A stretch of DNA of 64,000 nt from Candidatus Defluviilinea proxima (GTDB lineage Bacteria; Chloroflexota; Anaerolineae; Anaerolineales; Villigracilaceae): assembly GCA_016721115.1 (NCBI GenBank), contig JADKIW010000001.1:2247501-2311500 (forward strand). The letters are read 5' to 3'. Position 1 is the first letter of the stretch. Each line of letters starts with the position of its first letter. This document shows, piece by piece, positions 56,888-64,000 of the stretch. The notes under the pieces are model-generated. The model was not told the origin of the DNA. It saw only the letters and a program-made list of their open reading frames with translations, and did not search any database. The position numbers and the translations under genes are program-made.

Positions 56888-57976
56888 ATGGCGAACGAAA
56901 CCCAACTCAAGACATTTCTCAGTTACTCACGGGCGAACAAGGACTTTGCCATCAGGTTAGCCAAGGAATTGAAATCAGAGGGATTCTCCGTTTGGCTGGA
57001 TCAGTTGGATATCCCTGCCGGCTCGCGTTGGGATCGGGAAGTTGAAAAAGCACTGAAAGAGTGCGAAATCTTCATGATTATCCTGACATCTGCCTCCGTG
57101 GATTCGGAAAATGTGCTGGATGAGATCGGATACGCCATTGATACAGGTAAACGTTTTTTGCCTGTATTACTTGAAAAATGTGATGTTCCTTTTCGCCTAA
57201 GGCGTTTTCAATATGTTGATTTTACGAATAAGAACTTTGATGATGGGGTGGAATCAGCCAAAGACTTGCTTAGAAACCTGATTGCACAAACTACAACTTC
57301 ACAGAGAACCCAACCTGAGTCTCAAGGGCAAACAACTCAACCTGATACGGGACAAGTTGCCACACAAAAAGCCGAGGAGGAGCGGCTTGCCCAAGTCAAG
57401 GCCGATACCGAGCGAAAAGCCAAGGAAGAAGCGGATCGTCTCGCTGCGCAGAAAGCTGAATCAGATCGAGTAGCCAAACAAAAGGTAGAAGAGGAACGGC
57501 TCGCTCAAGTCAAAGCGAAGGAAGAAGCGGACCGAATTGCCAAGGCAGAAGCAAAGGGTAAAACGAAAGACAAATCCACGCCCGCTAAAAAGAGACCTGT
57601 CTTAAAAGGGATTGTAATTGGCATTGTTGTGATCGTTTTATGTGCCATTGTTGGTATTGGATTTAACATTCTCTCCAATAGGAATACTCCAACTCCGGAC
57701 GTTGAAGGCGGCGTAATCCATTATGATCTTGATTGTTACGATATGAATGTTAGCAATGAGGACAGAAAAACAGTTCCTCTGTACAGTGGGGCTACAGTTG
57801 TTGTATCTCTTCAACATTGTGAGTCCGGGACATATAAATCGACAGGCTCCATTACGCCAAATTCTTCGATCGATTCTTACCTGACGAATGTTTCTGAATT
57901 TAAAATTACGGGAAATGCATACTTGGAGATTCATGGAAATAAGATATTTAAGTGGACGTTTGCAGCAACCCCGTAA
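56888..57976 (+). CDS. TIR - charged helix - transmembrane protein
   Basis: The 362-residue protein has an N-terminal TIR domain (residues 7-135; KTFLSYSRANKDFAIRLAKEL) with SENVLDE (S73, catalytic E79). A long Ala/Glu/Lys/Arg coiled-coil segment with repeated EERLAQVK and AKEEADR units follows (about 155-225), then one TM segment (about 240-262; VIGIVVIVLCAIVGIGFNIL) and an extracytoplasmic beta-rich tail (about 275-362) with three Cys. Its topology is thus TIR inside, tail outside, the reverse order of domains relative to the neighbouring TIR-WD40 protein. The two genes are about 145 bases apart on the same strand and may form one system. Function inferred from architecture only. Confidence 0.83.
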   Translation: MANETQLKTFLSYSRANKDFAIRLAKELKSEGFSVWLDQLDIPAGSRWDREVEKALKECEIFMIILTSASVDSENVLDEIGYAIDTGKRFLPVLLEKCDVPFRLRRFQYVDFTNKNFDDGVESAKDLLRNLIAQTTTSQRTQPESQGQTTQPDTGQVATQKAEEERLAQVKADTERKAKEEADRLAAQKAESDRVAKQKVEEERLAQVKAKEEADRIAKAEAKGKTKDKSTPAKKRPVLKGIVIGIVVIVLCAIVGIGFNILSNRNTPTPDVEGGVIHYDLDCYDMNVSNEDRKTVPLYSGATVVVSLQHCESGTYKSTGSITPNSSIDSYLTNVSEFKITGNAYLEIHGNKIFKWTFAATP

Positions 57977-58005
57977 GGATTACAGAAGAAAATAATCGCA
58001 AAGTA

Positions 58006-58043
58006 AAAAATCTGCCGAAGTCATTTGACTTCGGCAGATTTTT
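58006..58043. terminator. Bidirectional terminator
   Basis: AAAAATCTGCCGAAGTCA and TGACTTCGGCAGATTTTT pair with a very short loop and A/T-rich flanks on both sides. It lies between the converging TIR and metK genes. Confidence 0.85.
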
Positions 58044-58076
58044 ATAAACTTCAGGTATTGATATGACTGAATATGC

Positions 58077-59291
58077 TTACAGTCCAGCCGCGCTCTTGAG
58101 AGCTTCGGCTTTGTCAGTGCGTTCCCAGGGGAATTGGACATCGTCACGGCCAAAGTGACCGTAGGCGGCGGTTTGGCGATAGATCGGCTTGCGCAGGCCA
58201 AGGTCACGGATGATCGCGCCGGGGCGCAGATCAAAGTATTGGCTGATGAGGTCCGCGATGTGTTCGTCTGAGATCTTGGCGGTGCCAAAGGTTTCAACGT
58301 TCACAGAAAGCGGATGTGCTACACCGATGGCGTAAGAGACCTGTACTTCCACGCGGTCAGCGATGCCAGCGGCTACGATGTTCTTCGCAACATAACGCGC
58401 GGCGTACGCGGCGGAGCGATCCACTTTTGTGGGATCCTTACCGCTGAATGCGCCGCCACCGTGACGACCCATGCCGCCGTAGGTATCTACGATAATCTTG
58501 CGGCCGGTCAAGCCAGCGTCGCCCATGGGGCCACCGACAACGAAACGGCCGGTCGGGTTGACGTAGACTTTGATGTTGTTATCCACCAATTCTTTGGGCA
58601 GAGCGGGCATGATGAGTTGATCTGTGACAACTTCGGCGATCTCAGCTTGTGAGACTTCCGGTGCGTGTTGAGTGGAGATCAGGACGGTGTCCACGCGAAC
58701 GGGCTTGCCCTTCGAGTATTCGATCGTCACCTGGCTCTTCGCATCTGGACGAAGCCAGGGAATGGTTCCGTTTTTACGAAGCTCGCTTTGCCGACGAGTT
58801 AACTTGTGTGCGAGGTAGATCGGCAACGGCATGAGGGTGGGGGTTTCATTACAAGCAAAGCCGAACATCATACCCTGATCGCCTGCGCCGATGGATTCAA
58901 CTTCCTCATCAGTGAGGTGATGTCCATCACGTGTTTCGAGCGCGTTGTTCACGCCCATGGCGATATCGCCAGATTGTTTGGCAATGGCGACGAGAACACC
59001 GCAGGTGTTGCCATCGAAACCTTTGTCGCTTGAGTCGTAGCCGATCTCGTTGATGACCTTGCGGGCCAGTTCATCGTAATTGATCTGCGCCTTGGTTGTG
59101 ATCTCGCCCAACAATGCGACGAAGCCGGTCTTGGTAGCGGTCTCGCAGGCAACGCGTGAGCGTGGATCCTGTTCGAGACATGCATCCAGCACTGCGTCAG
59201 AGATCTGATCGCAGAGCTTGTCGGGGTGTCCTTCAGTCACTGATTCAGACGTGAACATCAGTTTTGAGGACGTCATAAAAGTGTTGCTCAT
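58077..59291 (-). CDS. metK: S-adenosylmethionine synthetase
   Basis: The 404-residue enzyme has the N-terminal FTSESVTEGHPDKLCDQISDAVLDA (ATP/metal), GDQGMMFGFA, the phosphate-binding GGGAFSGKDPTKVDRSAAYAARY (P-loop-like), and DLRPGAIIRDL near the end. It makes SAM from methionine and ATP. AAGGAG lies 10 bases before ATG 59291. The gene is controlled by the SAM-I riboswitch upstream, so high SAM should terminate its transcription. It also supplies the substrate for SpeD and the methyltransferase in this window. Confidence 0.96.
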   Translation of the reverse strand: MSNTFMTSSKLMFTSESVTEGHPDKLCDQISDAVLDACLEQDPRSRVACETATKTGFVALLGEITTKAQINYDELARKVINEIGYDSSDKGFDGNTCGVLVAIAKQSGDIAMGVNNALETRDGHHLTDEEVESIGAGDQGMMFGFACNETPTLMPLPIYLAHKLTRRQSELRKNGTIPWLRPDAKSQVTIEYSKGKPVRVDTVLISTQHAPEVSQAEIAEVVTDQLIMPALPKELVDNNIKVYVNPTGRFVVGGPMGDAGLTGRKIIVDTYGGMGRHGGGAFSGKDPTKVDRSAAYAARYVAKNIVAAGIADRVEVQVSYAIGVAHPLSVNVETFGTAKISDEHIADLISQYFDLRPGAIIRDLGLRKPIYRQTAAYGHFGRDDVQFPWERTDKAEALKSAAGL

Positions 59292-59307
59292 TTGTTTATT
59301 TCTCCTT

Positions 59308-59498
59308 AAGAAAATAAGATTGCCCCATCAGACGAACAAGAAAGGGCAATCTCATATTTTTCGATTGTAGCCCTCTCATCTCCCAGGACATCCGTCTGTC
59401 GGAATTGGCACCTTTTCAACGTGATCTAATGAGAACCTTTGTTGATAGGTTGTCGAGGCATCGCAGGGCCGTTCCCTCCGCCTCTCTGGATAAGAGCG
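59308..59498 (-). ncRNA. SAM-I (S-box) riboswitch
   Basis: On the minus strand the aptamer (59498-59371) shows CTCTTATCCAGAGAGGCGGAGGG, CGGCCCTGCGATGCC, CGACAACC, AAGGTGCCAATTCC and the closing GGGAGATGAGAG that pairs with CTCTTATC: all S-box consensus blocks. It is followed by a terminator (AGATTGCCC, 59352-59344, with GGGCAATCT, 59325-59317, then TATTTTC), whose arm can be sequestered in the absence of SAM. It lies directly upstream of metK. Confidence 0.95.
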
Positions 59499-59526
59499 CC
59501 TTGTGGGGCTATTGAATTGTGTTTGG

Positions 59527-59555
59527 ATATTACCACATGGAAAACGTTGAGTCAA
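59527..59555 (-). promoter_or_regulatory. Promoter of SAM-I riboswitch/metK
   Basis: On the minus strand TTGACT (59555-59550) and TAATAT (59532-59527) are 17 bases apart, ending about 30 bases before the aptamer. Confidence 0.65.
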
Positions 59556-59581
59556 TTAAATAACTTGTTATTAATGAATTG

Positions 59582-60535
59582 TTATTGACTCACTGCACAG
59601 CGAAATCCAATGCGTGGTGAAAAGTCACCGAGATATTCTTTTGAATTTTCCAAAGCGTTTAGATCTGAACCCAACACAGATGAACGCTTCGATACGCGGA
59701 TGTTGATCTCTGCATCACCCAAACTTCCACCGCGTACTACACGGAAGAAATTGGAACTCGTCTGTGGCCCCAGTGGATTCACTGTTTCGGCATTTGCGTA
59801 ATAATTGGAATTATAAAAATCATTCGTCCATTCAGCGACGTTGCCTGCCATATCCAATACGCCAAACGGACTGGCTCCCAATGGGTAACTCCCTACACGT
59901 GATGTATCTTTGACCATAAAGTTGAAGTTGGTAAATCGTTCATCAGATTTATCTTCGCCCCATGGGAAAGTTCGCAGGTCATCACCGCGTGCGGCGCGTT
60001 CCCATTCCGCTTCAGTGGGGAGACGCTCACCGGCCCATTCGCAGTATGTTTTTGCCTGCCCCCATGTCACATGCACAACGGGATAATCTTTAAACTCAGA
60101 GATGTTGTAGTATTCCTGTCTTCGTTGTGACCCAAGGTTTTGTGGGAGCGTACACTTGCCAGCGCTGACACATAATTGATACATGGCATTCGTTACTTCG
60201 AGTTGGTCCATCCAGAACGCGTCGAGCGTGACATCATGAGCAGGGAATTCATCCGGCGCGGCGCGGACGTCATAGCCACCCATGTGAAGTATTCCCGCTG
60301 GGATATACACCTGTGGCATGCCGTTGATGGATGACACACGTACATTCAGAGGCTCTTCCGTTGGCGCAATTGCCGGTGTGACAATAACCTCAACGGTTGC
60401 ACTCGGAGCTACAGTGGGCATAGCTGTGGAAGTAGATGGCACTGTTGAAGTTGATTCGACTACGGGAGTTTGAGTCTGCCCTGCGCATGCGGTGATGATG
60501 AAGATGAACAATAGGGTCGGGATATATTTTTTCAT
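59582..60535 (-). CDS. Lipoprotein of formylglycine-generating enzyme (SUMF1) family
   Basis: The 317-residue lipoprotein (lipobox-like ITAC, about residue 17) has a Pro/Thr/Ser-rich linker and a complete FGE-sulfatase domain (about 75-315): YIPAGILHMGGYDVRAAPDEFPAHDVTLDAFWMDQLEVTNAMY, ERLPTEAEWERAARG, FGVLDMAGNVAEWTNDFY and RVVRGGSLGD. The Cys pair needed for the formylglycine reaction is not visible near the end; RCAVSQ has one. As a surface lipoprotein it is more likely a carbohydrate- or wall-binding SUMF1 relative than a true sulfatase activator. It should not be linked to the Thr-type hydrolase at 22072. Confidence 0.82.
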   Translation of the reverse strand: MKKYIPTLLFIFIITACAGQTQTPVVESTSTVPSTSTAMPTVAPSATVEVIVTPAIAPTEEPLNVRVSSINGMPQVYIPAGILHMGGYDVRAAPDEFPAHDVTLDAFWMDQLEVTNAMYQLCVSAGKCTLPQNLGSQRRQEYYNISEFKDYPVVHVTWGQAKTYCEWAGERLPTEAEWERAARGDDLRTFPWGEDKSDERFTNFNFMVKDTSRVGSYPLGASPFGVLDMAGNVAEWTNDFYNSNYYANAETVNPLGPQTSSNFFRVVRGGSLGDAEINIRVSKRSSVLGSDLNALENSKEYLGDFSPRIGFRCAVSQ

Positions 60536-60606
60536 GGATTGTCCTGAATTAACACAAAGTGACAGCCACCTTGTAGATAGATGGCTGTCACTTAAGTATA
60601 GTATTG

Positions 60607-61848
60607 CTAAGGCGTGGCTCCCACAAAGCTCAATGCATACAAAGCATCTTCATATCCCGGGTGGACGGATAATGCCTTGCGCCAGTTCTCGACCGCGCCT
60701 TTGACATCATCTTTGCGATAGAGCGCCCAACCGTGCCAGAGCCATGTCTCTTCAGACATTTGTGTTCGTTGTAAAGCGTAATCGGTCAACACTAACAGAT
60801 CATCGGTTCGATGGGCGTGGAAGTTGGCGAGGAACGGGCCGAATTGATAACGGAACATGCGTTGTGGCAAGCCAAGTTCACGCGCCTTGTCATATGCAAC
60901 ATTGGCTTCATCGTAACGCTCAAAGTAGACGAGATTACTGCCAAGGTTGAACCACGCGAATGAGTCCGATGGGTCGGTGATAGTAGCGGCCTCAGATGCG
61001 GCAAGGCTGTTTTGGCGATTCAAGTCCGGGTCCCAATTTGAGCCGAGCAGTCCCTTCATCTCCTCTTCCTGATCGGGGAGATAAAGAACGATATATAAAT
61101 AGTTGAACGGCTTCCATTCATCCAGTGTTTTGGTGTATTCCACTTTTTGATCGGGGCCTCGATAGGCATCCTGCACAGTGAAGGTTTGAGTGGCATCATC
61201 GTAGCCAGTGACCAGAAGATAATGCGCGGCCCATAGATCATCGTCAGGCCAGCCGGTGTCATCGGGGTTAAGAGACGTGGTACCTTCGATGATGACGGGA
61301 TATCCTTTGGAGACGAGACGTTTGAGCGTATCAAGATCGCCGCCCACACGGTACTCGATGCGAAGCCAACCCGCGTAATTGCGTACCCAATATGCGAGTT
61401 CCTCGGGGTTCACATTGCGGTCACCCGTGACTGGTTTGATGACATCCGAAATATCTTTTTGTGAGCCATTCCAGCCAAAGATGTGAAGCATCATCGACAA
61501 TGCCGCCGGGCCACAATTATTTGGCGATTGTTTTTCGTATGGAGGGGAAGTGATGAACGCCTGCGGCGGAAGCGGCTCAAGCGTGGACGTGGGGACTGGT
61601 ACAGTCTCGATTGCCTGTTGTGTCGGGACAGCGGTTTGCGTGGGCGTCACCGGCGTGGATGTTGCGATACTTGTTGGGTTGGGAACGGCGGTGGGCACAC
61701 TACCGACGGGATTGATGACATTCTGCACGTAGATCTTTGCGACTTCGAATCTCCATGCAACACGTTCCTTGATGGCAGGGATTTGCAAAAGGAGAATGCC
61801 GAGCACAAGAATGCCCAAACCAGCGAATGCGATATTTCTCTTTGACAT
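60607..61848 (-). CDS. C39-like cysteine peptidase with TPR region
   Basis: From ATG 61848 the 413-residue protein has an N-terminal membrane anchor (about residues 5-23), a Thr/Pro-rich linker, and a Peptidase_C39_2 domain (about 95-250) with catalytic Cys in KQSPNNCGPAALSMML and His in LWAAHYLLVTGYDD. Tetratricopeptide-like helices (about 275-410; DSFAWFNLGSNLVYFERYDEANVAYDKA) follow. It is probably exported but membrane-tethered, acting on proteins or peptides outside. A start at 61899 would add 17 residues; neither start has a clear ribosome binding site. Confidence 0.75.
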   Translation of the reverse strand: MSKRNIAFAGLGILVLGILLLQIPAIKERVAWRFEVAKIYVQNVINPVGSVPTAVPNPTSIATSTPVTPTQTAVPTQQAIETVPVPTSTLEPLPPQAFITSPPYEKQSPNNCGPAALSMMLHIFGWNGSQKDISDVIKPVTGDRNVNPEELAYWVRNYAGWLRIEYRVGGDLDTLKRLVSKGYPVIIEGTTSLNPDDTGWPDDDLWAAHYLLVTGYDDATQTFTVQDAYRGPDQKVEYTKTLDEWKPFNYLYIVLYLPDQEEEMKGLLGSNWDPDLNRQNSLAASEAATITDPSDSFAWFNLGSNLVYFERYDEANVAYDKARELGLPQRMFRYQFGPFLANFHAHRTDDLLVLTDYALQRTQMSEETWLWHGWALYRKDDVKGAVENWRKALSVHPGYEDALYALSFVGATP

Positions 61849-61927
61849 GATAGGGGGACGACCTTTACGGTCATCCCCGGGGATGTTTCTGTTTAACATG
61901 CGGAAAGTTTACCAGAGTTGAATGAGT

Positions 61928-63310
61928 CTAATTTAATCCATGTCCCAACAACTTCAACGCCGCCGCAACGGATGGGTCGGTGTCGAAGTAGAACGTTGTC
62001 CAATCAGCATAGGCCTCAATATCTGTAACAATGCCAGTTTGTTCCCAATCGGTATCCGAGAACGCGGAATCGAATTTCTCAGCGGCGATCCAAAGCACAG
62101 ATCCATCCTCAAACGTGGACCCGTGCAAGACTTCCACATTTCCCAAGCTGGTCTTACCGGTGATCTTTGCGTGGCGGGCATCTTTCATAACACCTGCGAA
62201 GATCTCACCGAAACTTGCTGTGCCCTCGCCGACCATCACCACAAGTGGAACGGTCTGTGAATTGTTGACCGGGTTGGCTTTGATCTCCAGTGGGCGTGAA
62301 GCATCGCGGCTCACGAAGTTTCCAAGCCTCCCTTCGGTAAAGAAGGAAAGGATCGGGTAAAGAACTGTACTGCTCCCGCCTCCGTTTAAGCGCACATCCA
62401 GTATCAATCCATCGAGTTGACCGAATTCTTTCAAGGCGTTTTCGATCTGTGGCGGTAAGGTTTCATCAAAGAAAGATGGGATAAAGATATAGCCGATGCG
62501 TGACCCGTCGTTAGTAGAAACGAGACGCGCGTCGATCGGTATATTTCCCTCCACTTTTGTGCGCATCACGATCACATCACGCGGCGCCTCGCCGGGTGAT
62601 TGCACTTTCAACACCACGGCCGTGCATTCCGGTCCGCGTGTGAGTCTGGTGTCTTCTGGTGAAATAGGTTTCCCATCCAACGCCAGAATGCTGTCGTGTG
62701 ATTGTAGGCCTGCATATTCGGCGGGCGAGCCGGGAAAGGTCGAAATAACAACCAGACTGTTGTTGTCGGGGTTTATGTTGCTATAAATACCCACGCCCAC
62801 AAATTCCGATTCCCCTTTCAATTCAGCATCTGATGCTTCCACTTCGACCGGTGAAATGAACGAGGAATGATCGTCTTGCAATTCGTCGATCATCGCTTGC
62901 ATTTGGAAATAAAACTCTTGTGTTTCCATGCCAGCTTCGACCATGGCACGGTAACGTGCTACGATCCCGTCCCAATCCTTGCCGTTGTAATCGGGGTAAA
63001 CATATTTATCTTCCACAATGCTCTTGATCTCATTAAGGATTCGCAATTGTTTGCTCTTCGATATTTCCTTCACATCGAAGGTCTGAATCGGTTGCACGAC
63101 ATCATCAGGCGAAAGGGTCGCTACAGGCCGCGACTTGCATTGTGGCGGGATGAACGCTGGGACAAGTTGAGTAGGTGTAGGTGTTACTGTGACTGTTGGT
63201 GTGAACGTAGGGACGGGTGTAGCAGTTGGTGGCACGATCATTTGTGTCACAAAATTACAAGCCAACAACGATAAGACCAATGCACCGAAAGCGATTCGTT
63301 TTATTTTCAT
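61928..63310 (-). CDS. S41-family C-terminal processing peptidase, lipoprotein
   Basis: The 460-residue lipoprotein (LLAC, about residue 18) has a Thr/Pro linker, an N-terminal helical part, a PDZ domain (about 175-250; VGIYSNINPDNNSLVVISTFPGSPAEYAGLQSHDSILALDG) and an S41 protease domain (LDVRLNGGGSSTVLYPILSFF, GEGTASFGEIFAGVMKDA with the Ser, GKTSLGNVEVLH with the Lys). This is the Ser-Lys dyad type of CtpA/Tsp proteases that trim C-termini of exported proteins. It is transcribed just before the C39-like gene (about 80 bases) and may belong to the same envelope set. Confidence 0.9.
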   Translation of the reverse strand: MKIKRIAFGALVLSLLACNFVTQMIVPPTATPVPTFTPTVTVTPTPTQLVPAFIPPQCKSRPVATLSPDDVVQPIQTFDVKEISKSKQLRILNEIKSIVEDKYVYPDYNGKDWDGIVARYRAMVEAGMETQEFYFQMQAMIDELQDDHSSFISPVEVEASDAELKGESEFVGVGIYSNINPDNNSLVVISTFPGSPAEYAGLQSHDSILALDGKPISPEDTRLTRGPECTAVVLKVQSPGEAPRDVIVMRTKVEGNIPIDARLVSTNDGSRIGYIFIPSFFDETLPPQIENALKEFGQLDGLILDVRLNGGGSSTVLYPILSFFTEGRLGNFVSRDASRPLEIKANPVNNSQTVPLVVMVGEGTASFGEIFAGVMKDARHAKITGKTSLGNVEVLHGSTFEDGSVLWIAAEKFDSAFSDTDWEQTGIVTDIEAYADWTTFYFDTDPSVAAALKLLGHGLN

Positions 63311-63326
63311 GGATACCTTTATATGG

Positions 63327-63995
63327 TTACGTATTCCATTCTTTCACACGTTCCAGCAACTCAGAGATCGGTTTAAGCTCTGATACAGCGACGGCCATAT
63401 TCTTTGTACGTGTTCGATCATATTGAAACACACGCGTTCCTTCCGGGATCGGGTTTGCGCGGCGATTGAACTCCTCATGCGTCTGCCAACCTGCCAGCAA
63501 AACATCCAGGCCATAGACCCAGATATTGCCCCAATCCATTTCACCGATGACGTGAGTCTCTTTGCGCAACGGGCTATGGATTCCGATGCGGGCATTCGGC
63601 AAAGACTTACTTTGGATGTACGCCACTGAACAGAATCCACTCTCGATCTGGACTCTCGTATTGGGCGGCAACTCCACACTGACGGTCCGCGTCTCTCGCC
63701 TTTCATCCTGCCCATTGACTTCGACGACTTGAGTCTCCACTGAGTCCGATTTCAAGACCAACGCCCCAAGCGGATTCCATTTCACCGGTCGCATCCACGC
63801 CTCAGGCATCACATGGACAAGATGATACGGTTGCTTCTTGTAAATTGCTTTTTGCAAATCTTCTTGTGACGCGGCAATAAGACCCGATAAAAACGCGAAT
63901 AGATAAATATCTTTATCTGAACGTCCCTCGCTTAGATTCTGTTCCGAAGGAACAAGTGCAGGCGCTTTCAACACAACCTGCGGATTACGTTTCAT
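63327..63995 (-). CDS. Unknown protein, 5' end near window edge
   Basis: The visible 222 residues begin at ATG 63995. The last five window bases read TGGAG on the minus strand, directly adjacent to that ATG, so the true start may lie outside the window. No family is recognised. The protein has a hydrophobic stretch (DIYLFAFLSGLIAAS, about residues 29-43) and alternating strands in its second half (RTVSVELPPNTRVQIESGFCSVAYIQSKSLPNARIGIHSPL). It lies 16 bases before the S41 peptidase, so it may be co-transcribed with it. The annotation may be partial. Confidence 0.5.
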   Translation of the reverse strand: MKRNPQVVLKAPALVPSEQNLSEGRSDKDIYLFAFLSGLIAASQEDLQKAIYKKQPYHLVHVMPEAWMRPVKWNPLGALVLKSDSVETQVVEVNGQDERRETRTVSVELPPNTRVQIESGFCSVAYIQSKSLPNARIGIHSPLRKETHVIGEMDWGNIWVYGLDVLLAGWQTHEEFNRRANPIPEGTRVFQYDRTRTKNMAVAVSELKPISELLERVKEWNT

Positions 63996-64000
63996 CTCCA

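Overview
The window looks like chromosomal DNA of a free-living bacterium with a single-membrane style of envelope, most likely a Chloroflexota relative (Anaerolineae-like). The reasons are the many secreted lipoproteins with a lipobox followed by Pro/Thr-rich linkers, LysM and M23-type wall proteins, FemAB-like aminoacyl transferases, the TrpB2 form of tryptophan synthase beta, a T-box and a SAM-I riboswitch, and mid-range base composition. This assignment is inference; no rRNA or tRNA gene was seen.

Layout. 1-6.7 kb: a FIST sensor protein, secreted/lipoprotein genes, trpB2 under a tryptophan T-box leader, a frameshifted beta-propeller gene, a decayed secreted gene and ridA. 6.7-9.7 kb: a response regulator, an unknown winged-helix-like protein and a histidine kinase in one operon. 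9.8-18.4 kb: surface polysaccharide and wall synthesis (GT2, a frameshifted sugar-phosphate transferase, two SDR sugar enzymes, two FemAB-like genes separated by a Nudix gene and a DUF4279 gene). 18.5-26.9 kb: D-cysteine desulfhydrase-like enzyme, a ferritin-like/VIT1 fusion, then a minus-strand run with two alkaline-phosphatase-superfamily hydrolases, a sulfotransferase, membrane proteins and enolase. 26.9-33.5 kb: plsC, terC, a LysM protein, cytochrome b5-like, GH13 glucosidase, DUF402 and fdhD. 33.6-38.4 kb: three tandem LysM/M23-like lipoproteins. 38.4-43.6 kb: TlpA-like thioredoxin, CNB protein, a three-gene LiaF-like membrane operon, an AlkZ-related protein and a phosphoglycerate-mutase-like metalloenzyme. 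43.6-45.8 kb: two integron-type gene cassettes. 45.8-51.5 kb: PEP mutase/isocitrate lyase family enzyme, hemW, the polyamine operon speD-speE-speD-like, and a VOC dioxygenase/esterase pair. 51.7-58 kb: a second DUF4279 gene, a TrkA-C remnant, a methyltransferase and two TIR-domain genes. 58-64 kb: metK under a SAM-I riboswitch, then four extracytoplasmic or envelope proteins.

Main unusual signals. (1) Two 130-bp attC-type sites, each just 3' of an AT-rich gene. The start of each cassette is exactly complementary to the outer arm of its own attC. No integrase gene is present, so this is a cluster of attC sites lacking an integrase. A 40-bp-period hairpin array lies immediately upstream. (2) Small repeats sit in frame inside conserved protein genes. 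They are either 33-bp palindromes (dcyD-like gene, hemW) or degenerate tandem heptamers (both femAB genes, hemW); the same types also occur between genes. (3) A tryptophan-specific T-box (specifier TGG) with a consensus promoter ahead of trpB2. (4) Two neighbouring TIR genes with different architectures. (5) A second, divergent SpeD homologue behind speE.

Two genes carry single-base frameshifts next to homopolymers (C8 at 4364; A4G2 at 11554). Uncorrected sequencing or assembly indels are therefore a live explanation for these.
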